Source of the DNA: Lachnospiraceae bacterium
GTDB lineage: Bacteria; Bacillota; Clostridia; Lachnospirales; Lachnospiraceae
Direction: 5' to 3'
DNA: 64,000 bases
Assembly: GCA_017527205.1 (NCBI GenBank)
Contig: JAFXQK010000014.1
Location: 21,368-85,367 of the forward strand
A program made the position numbers and the translations under genes. The stretch's first letter is position 1; the number at the start of each line of letters is the position of its first letter. Of the stretch, positions 1-9,732 are shown piece after piece. A model generated the notes under the pieces. That model did not search any database. It had not been told where the DNA came from and worked only from the letters and a program-made list of their open reading frames with translations.

Positions 1-2469
1 ATTGATGGGGCTTCCTACGTAATTCTTGTAGCCGTGAAGCGCCATTTCATATACAGGGATAAACTCATCAATAATGGTGTACTCGGAACCTCTCAGATCC
101 ATGTTGGTAATCATGTCACTGTACATTGCAGCATATACGTTACCGCCATTGATCATGATCTTAGTATCCTGAGAAATCTTGGAGAGCTGCTCCATCTGCT
201 GCTTTCTGGTCATCTCACGGGTAACCGTCTTCTTCTTATAGTAGTCACCAGACAGATCCTTACCGGTTTCTCTGAAGGAAACGTTTGCGCCATACTTCTT
301 AACTGCCTTATACAGGTTTTCCGTCATCTTCTGTGCGAGATCCGTGTGAAGCAGATAGTAGGTATCTGCACCCTCTCTCTGTGCAAAGGTAACGGCACTG
401 TACTGATACAGCTTTGCTCTTTCCTTACTGATAAATCTTGCGGAATCCGTGAAGGAATTGAATCCGTCAAACAGGTCACTGTCATATTCGTACTGGGTTA
501 CGCCATCCAGATACAGGTCAATGCCGAGGCCCTTAGTCTCAGATGCAAGCTTCTTTAAGTCTCCACTGCTTCCGCAGGCACCAACCAGCTTCACCTTCTT
601 TAAGATCTTCTGGTTAACGCCGCCATTCATCCAACCGCTCAGCTTCACGGACATGTTGTTCATTCCTTCAGACTGTAGCGTCTTGATCATTTCCTTCGCT
701 TCCTTGAAGGTCGTCAGCTTCAAAGGACGGGAGGTAGGTACGCCAAGAACCTGCTTTACCTTATCAACTGCAGCCACCACTTCAATCACCACGGGTGCTT
801 CCGTGTCAGAATTCAAGGTAAATTCGTTGCTGAAGTTCTTCTTCAAATATTCCTTGTATTCCTTTGCCATGTCCAGATAGTTATCGGAATCGATGAAGCA
901 GAATCTTTCAACGATCGTCTCATCCGGAAGGCTGGGAGTAAATACGTATACGGAGGTACTTGCCTGATCACCCAGGTTGTACTTCTCACGGAGGATTGCA
1001 CTAAACTTAGCGTTTACAAAGTTATAGCTGTTATATCTTCCTGCAATGTCGGCCTGAATGGAAGCATAGGATGCGCCATCTTCCAAAATGCAGAGGAAGG
1101 AGCTTCCGTTATTTGCAATGCCGTAAGCATTGTAGTTAATAACAGGATCATGTACTACGGCATCCTTTACCAGCGCCATGTCACGACCGTAAACCTTGGA
1201 CTCATAGCTGCTCTGGGAAACCTTGCCATTGTTGAAGTTGATTTTGGCGCCGCCGCCTTCAGGAACGAAGATGTAACCTTCATCCGTTGTGGAACCTGCT
1301 CCGAACATGGGAAGAGGAGTCAGGGTGAATAGCGGGTTCGACATGCTGAACTGCATTTCCTTATAAGGAAGCTCAACAACGAGATCTTTGCCATCCAAAC
1401 GATAGTAAACTGCAATGTTAAATACGGCCTTATCCGTTGTTGCAACAGACTGGTCTAATTCCTGGTCTGCCTTATAGTCTTCCATCGTATAGCCCGCGCT
1501 TGCAAAATACTCTTCCATCTTTGTCTTCAAGCCATCATTTACGCCATCACGAATGACATAAATCGGCTCGGTTTCATAGATGGGATAGCTTGTCTTTAAG
1601 GCTTCAACGTCATCCTTCTTACCAGGCTTCTTGATATCATACTTTTTGTAGTACTGAGATACGAAGTAGCTTGCATCTCTGTCAAGCTTACCAATGATCT
1701 CATCAAACTTCGCTGCAGTCGTAACTTTAGGAATAAAGAATTCCTTTTCTACCTGACCAATGGAGTAGAACACCTTAATGTAATCCTTGGTCGCTTCGAT
1801 GTCATATACGCCATTCTCAATACTGTAATTGTAGTTATTGTACTCTTTCTCAAGTCCGGAGTCCTTTGAGTAGGAAATGATCAGGGTGGAATTCACCTTA
1901 CCCTTGGCATCGCCGGTTGCGATGGGATCATTCAGTCCATCCTCGGGAACAGAACGCCAAACCTTGCCATTGCTCTTTACCTCGACTTCAAACATCGTGG
2001 TATTGGGATCCATGGTCAGCTTTAATTCGCTGTTTTCCAGAATGATGGGCTCCGCATCCTCGCCACCCTCATATTTATTTACGCGGATGACCGGTTCTTC
2101 GACTTCCTTCGACTTATGATTCAATACGAAGATTACAACGCCTAAAATTATGAGCGTCATAATTACGGGGAAGATCAAACCCTTGAGTCTCTGCTTTGCC
2201 GCATCACTCAGCATGGGCTTTTTCACCGTCTTCACGGGTGCTGCAGCCTTAGCTGGCTTCGGAGCAGGCTCAGGCTTCTTCACCGGTTTTGGAGCCTCTA
2301 CAGGTTCCGCTTCAGCATCAAGCTTGGGTTCTTCCGTTGCAGGTGCAGCCTCCTCAGGCACCGCCTCTACGGTTTCTTCGGACGCCTTAGCAACTTCCTG
2401 TTCAGCTTGAATGACCTCTTCGGTCTGTAAGATCTCGTCATTGTTCACTGTCTTTTCGTTGTTATCCAT
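1..2469 (-). CDS. DUF5696 domain-containing membrane-anchored protein (3' end beyond window)
   Basis: 823 codons lie in the window with no stop, so the C-terminus is missing. The ATG at 2469 has an AGGAG about 11 nt upstream. The first ~70 residues are Glu/Pro/Ala/Lys-rich and probably cytoplasmic. One hydrophobic helix follows at about residues 78-97 (GLIFPVIMTLIILGVVIFVL), and the rest should be outside the cell. The outer part has a beta-rich N-terminal half. It then has the segment I associate with DUF5696, containing VDKVKQVLG and then KLSGWMNGGVNQ. The biochemical role of the family is not known to me. It is the last gene of a sugar ABC transporter operon, after a Yip1-type protein and an NHL protein, so a role in handling a glycan at the cell surface is likely but inferred. 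Confidence 0.8.
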   Translation of the reverse strand, partial: MDNNEKTVNNDEILQTEEVIQAEQEVAKASEETVEAVPEEAAPATEEPKLDAEAEPVEAPKPVKKPEPAPKPAKAAAPVKTVKKPMLSDAAKQRLKGLIFPVIMTLIILGVVIFVLNHKSKEVEEPVIRVNKYEGGEDAEPIILENSELKLTMDPNTTMFEVEVKSNGKVWRSVPEDGLNDPIATGDAKGKVNSTLIISYSKDSGLEKEYNNYNYSIENGVYDIEATKDYIKVFYSIGQVEKEFFIPKVTTAAKFDEIIGKLDRDASYFVSQYYKKYDIKKPGKKDDVEALKTSYPIYETEPIYVIRDGVNDGLKTKMEEYFASAGYTMEDYKADQELDQSVATTDKAVFNIAVYYRLDGKDLVVELPYKEMQFSMSNPLFTLTPLPMFGAGSTTDEGYIFVPEGGGAKINFNNGKVSQSSYESKVYGRDMALVKDAVVHDPVINYNAYGIANNGSSFLCILEDGASYASIQADIAGRYNSYNFVNAKFSAILREKYNLGDQASTSVYVFTPSLPDETIVERFCFIDSDNYLDMAKEYKEYLKKNFSNEFTLNSDTEAPVVIEVVAAVDKVKQVLGVPTSRPLKLTTFKEAKEMIKTLQSEGMNNMSVKLSGWMNGGVNQKILKKVKLVGACGSSGDLKKLASETKGLGIDLYLDGVTQYEYDSDLFDGFNSFTDSARFISKERAKLYQYSAVTFAQREGADTYYLLHTDLAQKMTENLYKAVKKYGANVSFRETGKDLSGDYYKKKTVTREMTRKQQMEQLSKISQDTKIMINGGNVYAAMYSDMITNMDLRGSEYTIIDEFIPVYEMALHGYKNYVGSPIN

Positions 2470-2517
2470 ATTCTTTGTTACTCCTATCCTTCCGTTCTGC
2501 AGGTTCCTGATCTACCT

Positions 2518-3174
2518 TTATGATACTCGGAACAAAAATTCTTTGCCAAAAGAGATAAAGTATGCAACGCCCTGGGAAATCATGCTAAAGAACAAGAGCA
2601 GGATGAATACGATAACCAGCATTGCAAACAAACTTGCCACGGTAAAGAGAATATTCTTTCCGAATGAGTACTCGTGAATCTGTCCCATTGCTAACACAAT
2701 CCAAACCAGTACCCAAATCAGAGACACGGCACTCAACGTCGTATGGAACTGCATTTCTTCCTTCGTCACCATGTTGCTGAGGATAATCAGTGGGAACTGG
2801 ATCATAGGATAAGGAAGCAAGCAGTAGCAGCTTGCCATATATACCTGGCCAAGTCTGCCCTTACCGTCAAACAACGTCGTCAGTGCCCAGTTACCTACAA
2901 CCCAGATCAGCAGAGGGAAAATGATACTGGCAATATAAAGGAAAATATTGATTTCCTCCCAGTATACAGGGTCAACCACAAAACTGGTAAACTGTAATTT
3001 CATGATCCTGGAGATAATGGTAAGTAGCAGGATCGTATTTGCGGCCGCATAAGTTCCGCGCTTTTCATGCGTCAAATCCCAATATCCATCAATAGGGTGG
3101 GTTGCGCAATAAAATGCAAACTTGAAAGATTTCCAATATCTCTTAAAAGCTTCTATTCTTGCTGAAGTTAACAT
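2518..3174 (-). CDS. Yip1-family integral membrane protein
   Basis: 218 residues with about five hydrophobic segments (near 45-65, 78-98, 115-135, 148-168 and 178-203). The pattern, with WDLTHEKRG before the first helix and LPYPMIQFPL in the middle, fits bacterial Yip1-domain proteins. GGGAGG sits about 6 nt before the ATG and supports the start. The stop of the upstream NHL gene lies 16 nt before this ATG, so the two are cotranscribed. Family members have no defined enzymatic role. Here it is embedded in a sugar ABC operon between an NHL-repeat exported protein and a DUF5696 protein, which suggests that the three form an accessory membrane complex. That complex is inference. Confidence 0.7.
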   Translation of the reverse strand: MLTSARIEAFKRYWKSFKFAFYCATHPIDGYWDLTHEKRGTYAAANTILLLTIISRIMKLQFTSFVVDPVYWEEINIFLYIASIIFPLLIWVVGNWALTTLFDGKGRLGQVYMASCYCLLPYPMIQFPLIILSNMVTKEEMQFHTTLSAVSLIWVLVWIVLAMGQIHEYSFGKNILFTVASLFAMLVIVFILLLFFSMISQGVAYFISFGKEFLFRVS

Positions 3175-3189
3175 AGCAGCCTCCCTAAA

Positions 3190-4716
3190 TTAGAATTTGA
3201 AAATGTCGGCGGTGTCAATCTCATGCTTGATCTTGCCAATCTTGCCGATGATCATGGGAACGATCAAAATTGCAAATGCGCCGAGGAAGATAATCAGAAT
3301 GTGATCCTCAACCCATTCCTTACGATACTGCTTGAAGGCCTTGGAATAATTGTCATCATCAAATTTCAGTTCAAAGTAATTCAAGGCTTCCTTATAGCGC
3401 TCCTGACGAAGCATTGCACGGCCAACGCCGATGTAAGCCAGGTCATAGTTACCGTTCAGATCCATAACCTTCTGCCAGGTTTCACCAGATTCTGCATAGT
3501 AACCATCGTCAAACTGGTCAATTGCCTGATAGATCATGTTGCCATATTCGGTCGGGGTAAATACGGTCAGGGTCTTACTGATGGAATCCAGAGCGATCAG
3601 GTCATATCCCATGTGATCCAATGCGATCGGCTGATCCTTACTGAAATATCCGTCCATGTTACCCTTACCACCGAAGGCAAAGAGCAGACGACCCTGGCTG
3701 TCATATACGAAGAGACGTCCTCTTTCCTTATCGCACAGTACGTAAGTATCATTGTCGAACGCGGTAACGTCAACGATCTTGGAGCATCCGCTGTAACCAC
3801 CGCCGGCGCCCATGTAAATGTCACCATAAACGGGGAACTCACCATTCTGAATCAGAATGTCGCTGCCCATCAGGTTCAGTCTTCTGACTGCCTTTGCAGA
3901 CCCACTCTTTAAGTCTTCCTCCTTCAGGTTGGAAGAACATGCATAGATGAATCCGTCATGATCCATGTAAAGGTTGCTGTACTCAGTAGGTACAAAGCTT
4001 ACCATCTTCTCTCTCTGAGCAGCGGTCGTGAAGAAACGCTTCCAGATATAATCCCAAAGGTCATATACAACGGGGGTTGCTCCTACGAAACCGGAGAATG
4101 TGCCGTCTGCTTCGTACTTAATCATACCTTTGTTGATACCAGTTGCGATACAGTACACACGACCAGCACTGTCGACTGCAAGCTTGGTTGGCTGGAATAC
4201 CAGCTCCTTGTCCAAGGTATTGTCATCCGGCTTCGTGAACTCCATCACGTAGTTCCACTCGGAATCCAGCTTCAGCACACGGTTGTTATCCGTATCTGCG
4301 ATGAAGATGTTACCATCCTCATTGATCTGGAAGTCCTGCGGCTTATTGAAGGTGTTTACTTCCACGTCACCGGAAAACTCCGTGAAAATGTTAATCAGCT
4401 TGAAATGCTCTCTGTCGATTCTTTCCCACTGAATGATACGGTTGTTACCGGTATCACAGAGGTAAATGTAGTTGCCAATTACCGTAAGGCCTGACGCCGT
4501 AGGGCTAATGGGTTTTTCCAGGCCAAGCTCATTGCTGGTAAATACTTTTACCACCTCATAAGCATCGGGGGAATCCTGAACCTCTCCCCAATAGTCATAG
4601 CAGTACGTATACTTTCCTTCCGCATGAACGGTTAAGGAGGAGCCTGCCAAAACGACCACGCCGGCAAGCAGCGCACTCATTCTTTTGATTAATTTTTTTG
4701 CAAAGTTCTTCTTCAT
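3190..4716 (-). CDS. Exported NHL-repeat (beta-propeller) protein with C-terminal anchor
   Basis: 508 residues. A signal peptide covers residues 1-32 (KR-rich start, hydrophobic core, VHA-E cleavage region). Residues ~60-390 hold repeated NHL-like blades, recognisable from GNYIYLCDTGNNRIIQW, then DGNIFIADTDNNRVLKL and later DGFIYACSS. A TPR-like helical stretch follows at ~400-465, and a transmembrane helix at ~470-492 ends in a short basic tail. GGAGGAGAGG precedes the ATG. The propeller should face outside and may bind a glycan or a protein partner. It sits directly downstream of the sugar permease genes (17-nt gap), so it probably works with that transporter. The ligand cannot be told from sequence. 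Confidence 0.75.
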   Translation of the reverse strand: MKKNFAKKLIKRMSALLAGVVVLAGSSLTVHAEGKYTYCYDYWGEVQDSPDAYEVVKVFTSNELGLEKPISPTASGLTVIGNYIYLCDTGNNRIIQWERIDREHFKLINIFTEFSGDVEVNTFNKPQDFQINEDGNIFIADTDNNRVLKLDSEWNYVMEFTKPDDNTLDKELVFQPTKLAVDSAGRVYCIATGINKGMIKYEADGTFSGFVGATPVVYDLWDYIWKRFFTTAAQREKMVSFVPTEYSNLYMDHDGFIYACSSNLKEEDLKSGSAKAVRRLNLMGSDILIQNGEFPVYGDIYMGAGGGYSGCSKIVDVTAFDNDTYVLCDKERGRLFVYDSQGRLLFAFGGKGNMDGYFSKDQPIALDHMGYDLIALDSISKTLTVFTPTEYGNMIYQAIDQFDDGYYAESGETWQKVMDLNGNYDLAYIGVGRAMLRQERYKEALNYFELKFDDDNYSKAFKQYRKEWVEDHILIIFLGAFAILIVPMIIGKIGKIKHEIDTADIFKF

Positions 4717-4732
4717 ATAACCTCTCCTCCCA

Positions 4733-5626
4733 TCAATCCTTCAGACCTGAACTTGCCATGGTCTCGAGGATCTGGCTTTCCGTAAACATGAAGATCGTAA
4801 TAGGTACGGCGATAACGATGATCAGTACGGCCTGTGCCTGACCGGTTCTGGCGATACCACCGCCAAGGATCTGGTTCAGCGCATATACAAGCGTCTTCTT
4901 TTCCTCGGAGAAGATGAAGGTTGCCTGCTGGTTGTTCCACAGCGCCTGAACGGAATAGATGATCATGGTCAGCCATGCCGGCTTAACGTTCGGCATAACG
5001 ATTCTGGTGAACACTCTCCACTCACTTGCGCCGTCGATCTTTGCAGCCTCGATCAGAGTGCTGGGAAGGCCTTCCATGAACTGCTTCATAAGGAAGAATC
5101 CCATTGGGAATGCAAATGCGGGAATGATACATGCCCAGAAGGTGTCAACCCAACCCAGCTTACTGATGATAATGTAGTTAGGGATCTGGGTAACATAACC
5201 AGTGAACATCATTGCCGTCGTAACCAGTTTAAAGAACGTCTGATTTCCAGGGAACTCATACTTTGCCAACACGAATGCACCCATGGATGCAACCAGAAGG
5301 TGTCCGGCGGTTCCCACTGCCGTAATAAACACGGTATTGAATACGTAGCGGCTGAAGGCTACGGTGGACTTACTCATATTTACGAACAAGTCCGAGAAAT
5401 TATCAAGTGTCGGGTTCCGCGCAAACAGCTTGGGCGGGAACATGAACAACTCATCCATGGGCTTTAATGCCATGTTAATGGCAAATACCAAAGGATAGAT
5501 CATGGCGAGTCCGACCAAGAACAGAAATACGTAAACTCCAATGTCTCCACCGATGGAACGATTGGGTTTTCTTCTTTGGATCAAATGATGTTTTACTACT
5601 TCGGTTTCTTTTTCTTTTTTGCTCAT
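4733..5626 (-). CDS. Carbohydrate ABC transporter permease (MalG type)
   Basis: 297 residues with six predicted membrane segments. It carries the EAA loop typical of binding-protein-dependent importers at ~195-215 (EAAKIDGASEWRVFTRIVMP). This is the second of two sugar permeases of the MalF/MalG (CUT1) class. The ORF ends at its stop 17 nt before the NHL gene and begins 2 nt after the partner permease stop, so translation is probably coupled. No ATPase gene is seen in this operon. CUT1 systems in Firmicutes often borrow a shared MsmK/UgpC-type ATPase encoded elsewhere. The sugar is unknown, and the neighbouring GH genes only hint at plant or host glycan oligosaccharides. Confidence 0.93.
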   Translation of the reverse strand: MSKKEKETEVVKHHLIQRRKPNRSIGGDIGVYVFLFLVGLAMIYPLVFAINMALKPMDELFMFPPKLFARNPTLDNFSDLFVNMSKSTVAFSRYVFNTVFITAVGTAGHLLVASMGAFVLAKYEFPGNQTFFKLVTTAMMFTGYVTQIPNYIIISKLGWVDTFWACIIPAFAFPMGFFLMKQFMEGLPSTLIEAAKIDGASEWRVFTRIVMPNVKPAWLTMIIYSVQALWNNQQATFIFSEEKKTLVYALNQILGGGIARTGQAQAVLIIVIAVPITIFMFTESQILETMASSGLKD

Positions 5627-5627
5627 A

Positions 5628-6569
5628 TCAGGTTCCTACTCTTCTCAACAGACTTTGGATTGCTTTGTTACACAAGATCATAATCAAGAACAACATGGTT
5701 GCAATTGCACAGGCATAACCCATTTCAAATCTGGAAAAACCATAGTCGAACAAGTGTGTTACGATCGTACGTGCGGCGTAGTCGGTACTGGGATATCCAC
5801 AGAGTGCCATGGTCACGTCGCAGACACCGAAGGAACTGGTGATGGTCATAACCGCACCGAACATCAGCATGGGCTTCATGTTCGGGAGGGTGATGTACCA
5901 GAGCTCCTGCCATCTGTTCTTGACGCCATCCATGTAACCTGCTTCGTACTGGGATCCGTCAATACCCTGCAGACCTGCAACGAAGGAGAGGAAGCCTGCT
6001 CCCAAGCTCATCCAGAGGATGATGACCATACAGATCGGAAGCATGTATCTCGGATCGTTGAACCACAGGATCGGCGCATCGATGATTCCCCAGTTAATCA
6101 GGAAGGAATTGATGGGGCCGTAGTAGTCACCTCTGAACAGGATCGTGAAGATCGTGTACAGGGTACCCGAAATGGAAGGTGCGTAGAAAATAACGATTGT
6201 GACTGCTCGAATCCATCTCGGTAACTCATTAATCAGCCATGCGAACAGGAAGCTTAGAATGTATCCCAAGGGACCCGTGATAATGGCGATCATGAACGTG
6301 TTCTTTACGCCGATCAGGAAGACGTCGTCCTCCAGGATCAGGCTGACGTAGTTGTGGATGCCGATGAATCTTGCCGGCTCCAAAATGTTGTAATAGGTAA
6401 AGCTGAAGAAAATGGAATTGATCACCGGAAGGATATAAAACATGGTGAACAATATCGCATAGGGTGCCAGGAACAGATAACACATCTTGCTGATCTTGGC
6501 CTTTTTCCATGCCACCTTTGCGTTATGCTTTCGCAAGGTGACGTATTTGTCAAAATATTTGCTACTCAT
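5628..6569 (-). CDS. Sugar ABC transporter permease (MalF/UgpA type)
   Basis: 313 residues. A basic cytoplasmic N-terminus (~30 residues) is followed by six hydrophobic segments. The EAA-like loop at ~232-252 reads YEAGYMDGVKNRWQELWYIT. AAGGAG lies about 8 nt before the ATG at 6569. The gene lies between the giant binding protein gene (12-nt gap) and the MalG-type permease (1-nt gap). It is the first permease of a CUT1 importer. The heterodimer would receive the substrate from the binding protein encoded just upstream. Confidence 0.93.
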   Translation of the reverse strand: MSSKYFDKYVTLRKHNAKVAWKKAKISKMCYLFLAPYAILFTMFYILPVINSIFFSFTYYNILEPARFIGIHNYVSLILEDDVFLIGVKNTFMIAIITGPLGYILSFLFAWLINELPRWIRAVTIVIFYAPSISGTLYTIFTILFRGDYYGPINSFLINWGIIDAPILWFNDPRYMLPICMVIILWMSLGAGFLSFVAGLQGIDGSQYEAGYMDGVKNRWQELWYITLPNMKPMLMFGAVMTITSSFGVCDVTMALCGYPSTDYAARTIVTHLFDYGFSRFEMGYACAIATMLFLIMILCNKAIQSLLRRVGT

Positions 6570-6581
6570 GCTTCACTCTCC

Positions 6582-9515
6582 TTACTCCAGCGGCAGACCA
6601 AACTCTTTGCGCTTCTTGGTCAGCTCTTCATTTATTAAGATCGAGTAGTCCAAAATGGTCTCTCTCGGATCTGCCTTCTCATTGATACACTTACGAACTG
6701 CGTTGGTCAGGTGACGTCCAGTATAGTATCCACCAGGAACCTCTCTGATACCAACCGTCTGCTCCCACTGATCCGTCAGAACCTCGATTGCGTGCTGAGA
6801 CCATGCCAGCTGTGCAAATGCGTTCTTGTTTGCGGTAGCATATCTTGCGGATGCGCCTAACAGTGCTTCCATCTCTCTACCGAATTTCACCTGCGTGTTG
6901 GTTGCGCCCCACCACTTGAAGAACTCCCACGCTTTCTTCTCGGTTGCGTCGTCAGAAGGAAGGATCATGGATGCTGCGCCAACGATACAGTCGGAACGGT
7001 CGATCCAGGTTCTGCCATACTCATCCGTCTTCTCAGTACCGGGAACCAAGGTGAAGTCCCAGAGACCTCTGATTTCGGGAGCGGATACCATCAGGGTATT
7101 GTACATACCGTAGTTTGCAACTGCGATAGGCATTTCACCGGAACGGAAACGGCTCGCAAAGTCGTAAACGGTAGGGCATCCATAGTCATTGTAGAACTTC
7201 ACGTAATCAGCGAATGCATCTACGCCGGCATCATCATTTACGATGGTCTTGGTTCCCTTTTCATTATAAAGGTCACCGCCATACTGATACAGCATCGTGA
7301 AGTACAGGTTCAGGTCGCCGCCGCTACCGGTCGTTGCCGTACCAGCCGCACTCGGCATACCAATGGTCATGTTGTTACCCTGAATGGTCGGGAACATCTC
7401 GATCAGTTCCTTCCAGGTATTGGGTACGTCCAATTCCAGCTCTTCCAGAATGTCCTTACGATAGAACAGCACGTTGAAGGTCTGAGTCTCAGGCATGCCA
7501 TAAACGGCGCCATCCAGAGAGTACTGTGCGTAGGAGCTGGGAGTGAAGTTGGAGAACACTTCGTCAAATCCGTCAAACTTTGTCAGGTCAACTGCAGAGC
7601 CACGAAGTGCATAGTTGACAGGCTGATCACCGCCGATGGAAAGAAGCACGTCAGGGCCTCTTCCTGCCATTACCGCATTCAGCACGGCTGCCGCCTGTAC
7701 GGTCTGAACGTTAACCTTGATTCCGGTCTGAGGGGTAAACTCTTCATCAACCAAAGCCTTCATGATCGTGCCTTGGTCACGACCGGTCAATACCCAAACC
7801 TTAAGAGGCTTGTCGTCGCCCTTTGCATTTTCATCATATACGTCACCAACTGCTTCGTAATCTACGAAGAAGGAAGCAACGAAGGACTTGATTTCATGTC
7901 CGGTATTCTTAAAGAAATTGGACTTGTCCTTCTTTACCTTCGCATCCGTACCAGCTACTCTGATGTAGTCAATATCAAGTCTGATTTCGGAGAGCTCCAG
8001 GATGGAGGTACCAAGTGCGGTGATGTTGTCCTTGAAGTTTGTGAACTCCGTCGTGATCTTCTCGGGCTTATCCACAAATCTTTCCAGCTGCGTTGCAAGG
8101 GTCTGTGCCGTAGCAATCTGGCTGGCCTTCTGACCGGAAATGGCAACCATGTCATCAACGGCCTTGTAAAGACGTCTTGCCTCGAGTTCCATTGCAAGAA
8201 TGGTCTCAGGGTATACGTTCTGAATCTTATAGTCTCTGTACTTGTCAGGCGTTGCGCCAGTATAAACCAGAATCGTTCTGTAAATCTTGTTCAGGCGGAA
8301 GGTGCAGTCCTCAAGTTCATCCAGAACCTTACCTACCTCGCCGAGGGTTGCCTCAAGGCGAAGGGTATGCTTACCAGCGGTCAGATAGAAATTGAAGGGA
8401 CCATCGTCATTGCCAAGCGTCTTGCACTCCCAATCGTTCTGATAATCAAATGCAATTTCCTTTACTTCTTTAAAAGGAACTTCTCCGTCGATCATCAGCA
8501 TACGGCCAGACACGCTACCTCTGGAGTAGTTCTGACGCCCCTTAACGGTGATGTGATAATATCCGGTTTCGGGCACGTTAACTTCCCATTCAATCCACTG
8601 GCCTGCGGATCTCCATGCATCACCGCCGGTGTAGTTCAAAATGGTCTTGGTTACGCTATAGGGACTAGTGGTCGCAGAAGAGCGATCATATTTTGCATAC
8701 AGGGAAGATTCGGAACGGCGTACGGAATCTTCGCCTTCAATTACTTCATTTAAAGTAAGGCCGACGCTGCTGGGGCTTACTGCGGGAAGGGACGCCGCAT
8801 ACTCAGCGTAGGACTTGATCTCTTGAATTGCAGCGAGCTTGATCTTTCTCAACACCATGGGTTCATTGACTGCAACGAACGTAATGGTGTTTTCGCCCTG
8901 TTCAAAATAGAACTCGTAGGGGTCGGCAATATAGCCCATGCTGTCCTTGCAGTATGCGCCCTGCCAATCATAGATCTCCACCTGCGTGGGACGAATCTCG
9001 TTCCCCTGGTTGTCCACTCTCTTTTCGCCGCCATCCGTCCAAATACGGCTGAACACCATATTTCCGGCGTCATCAAAAGGAAGCTTTCCGTTGATCAAAA
9101 CGGAACGCTCTGCAGCAACGCCTCTGGACTGAGGGAGCAGATACTCCATGTAAATGTTATAGAAGCCGGCCTGAGGTACGTTCACCTTCCAGGTAACGGT
9201 GGAACCGGCATCCGTCAAAAGTGCCTGGCTCTCTCCGCTATAATTGCTGACAACCTCAGCCTTGCCTACTTCGGTCGCGTAGTCATAAAGACCCACTTCC
9301 ACGTCGGTTCTCGGCGTGCTCGCACCTGCATGATCCCTCAGATAGCCAGAGTACGTACCGGTACGCACGGCACCCGTAACGTCAATGTCGAGGTTATGGC
9401 CTTCATATTTCTCATGAAAGTCCTTGGTACCCCTGAGGTTCAAGAGCAGGCAAAATACAACAAAAGCTGCGATTACGCCCACAAAAATTAACAGTTTCTT
9501 CACAGAGTCCTTCAT
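6582..9515 (-). CDS. Giant family-1 extracellular solute-binding protein with two N-terminal carbohydrate-binding-like modules
   Basis: 977 residues, about twice the usual ~430 of family-1 sugar-binding proteins. The N-terminus has a hydrophobic stretch at 8-26 but no lipobox cysteine followed by the usual context, so it is probably an uncleaved anchor. Two beta-sandwich-like modules follow, at ~55-235 and ~255-425. Both contain the CBM6/CBM35-like phrase W-x-V-x-V-P-x-x-G-x-Y (WKVNVPQAGFYNIYMEYLL and WEVNVPETGYYHITVKG). A helical linker spans ~430-520. The solute-binding fold starts near 565 (PLKVWVLTGRDQG) and includes GRGPDVLLSIGGDQP and a C-terminal KKWWGA-like helix region. AGGAGG precedes the ATG. 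First gene of the operon. The modules may hold a polysaccharide at the surface while oligomers are passed to the permeases (inference). Confidence 0.88.
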   Translation of the reverse strand: MKDSVKKLLIFVGVIAAFVVFCLLLNLRGTKDFHEKYEGHNLDIDVTGAVRTGTYSGYLRDHAGASTPRTDVEVGLYDYATEVGKAEVVSNYSGESQALLTDAGSTVTWKVNVPQAGFYNIYMEYLLPQSRGVAAERSVLINGKLPFDDAGNMVFSRIWTDGGEKRVDNQGNEIRPTQVEIYDWQGAYCKDSMGYIADPYEFYFEQGENTITFVAVNEPMVLRKIKLAAIQEIKSYAEYAASLPAVSPSSVGLTLNEVIEGEDSVRRSESSLYAKYDRSSATTSPYSVTKTILNYTGGDAWRSAGQWIEWEVNVPETGYYHITVKGRQNYSRGSVSGRMLMIDGEVPFKEVKEIAFDYQNDWECKTLGNDDGPFNFYLTAGKHTLRLEATLGEVGKVLDELEDCTFRLNKIYRTILVYTGATPDKYRDYKIQNVYPETILAMELEARRLYKAVDDMVAISGQKASQIATAQTLATQLERFVDKPEKITTEFTNFKDNITALGTSILELSEIRLDIDYIRVAGTDAKVKKDKSNFFKNTGHEIKSFVASFFVDYEAVGDVYDENAKGDDKPLKVWVLTGRDQGTIMKALVDEEFTPQTGIKVNVQTVQAAAVLNAVMAGRGPDVLLSIGGDQPVNYALRGSAVDLTKFDGFDEVFSNFTPSSYAQYSLDGAVYGMPETQTFNVLFYRKDILEELELDVPNTWKELIEMFPTIQGNNMTIGMPSAAGTATTGSGGDLNLYFTMLYQYGGDLYNEKGTKTIVNDDAGVDAFADYVKFYNDYGCPTVYDFASRFRSGEMPIAVANYGMYNTLMVSAPEIRGLWDFTLVPGTEKTDEYGRTWIDRSDCIVGAASMILPSDDATEKKAWEFFKWWGATNTQVKFGREMEALLGASARYATANKNAFAQLAWSQHAIEVLTDQWEQTVGIREVPGGYYTGRHLTNAVRKCINEKADPRETILDYSILINEELTKKRKEFGLPLE

Positions 9516-9567
9516 ACATGCCTCCTAGAGTTCTAGAAAAATAGAGATAGTCCCCTTCATAATTGCT

Positions 9568-9633
9568 ATTATAACTGTTCAACTTGCCTAATGTCTCCCT
9601 AAATCTTGCCATATGCAAAATACATCTTGCTTA
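9568..9633 (-). promoter_or_regulatory. Promoter and activator-like direct repeats upstream of the sugar ABC operon
   Basis: On the minus strand a TATAAT -10 lies at 9573-9568. The hexamer 17 bp upstream (AGACAT) is a poor -35. Just upstream of it are two direct copies of GCAAGAT at 9630-9624 and 9609-9603, exactly 21 bp apart (two helical turns), the first inside TAAGCAAGATGT. A weak -35 next to spaced direct repeats suggests an activator site. A closely similar arrangement is found upstream of the efflux operon at 17622-17663. The regulator is not identified. Confidence 0.45.
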
Positions 9634-9643
9634 TTTCCACCAA

Positions 9644-9657
9644 TGAAAGCGCTTTTT
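9644..9657. promoter_or_regulatory. cre-like / LacI-family operator
   Basis: TGAAAGCGCTTTTT matches the CcpA/LacI-type operator pattern TGAAAGCGCTTTCA at 12 of 14 positions. It lies about 70 bp upstream of the -10 of the sugar ABC operon. Such sites mediate carbon catabolite or sugar-specific control in Firmicutes. Whether it acts here as a repressor or activator site cannot be told. Confidence 0.45.
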
Positions 9658-9732
9658 TCTTATGCACATTGGACACTTTTTCCTATCGATATTTCTCCAA
9701 TCAACCCTCATTTTTTGTTTTCATGAAAAAAA

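Noticed and set aside
3223..3912. Plus-strand open frame of 229 codons
   Set aside because: Opposite the NHL gene; mirrors its codon bias.
7773..8753. Plus-strand open frame of 326 codons
   Set aside because: Antisense to the large binding protein; no start site and no domain.
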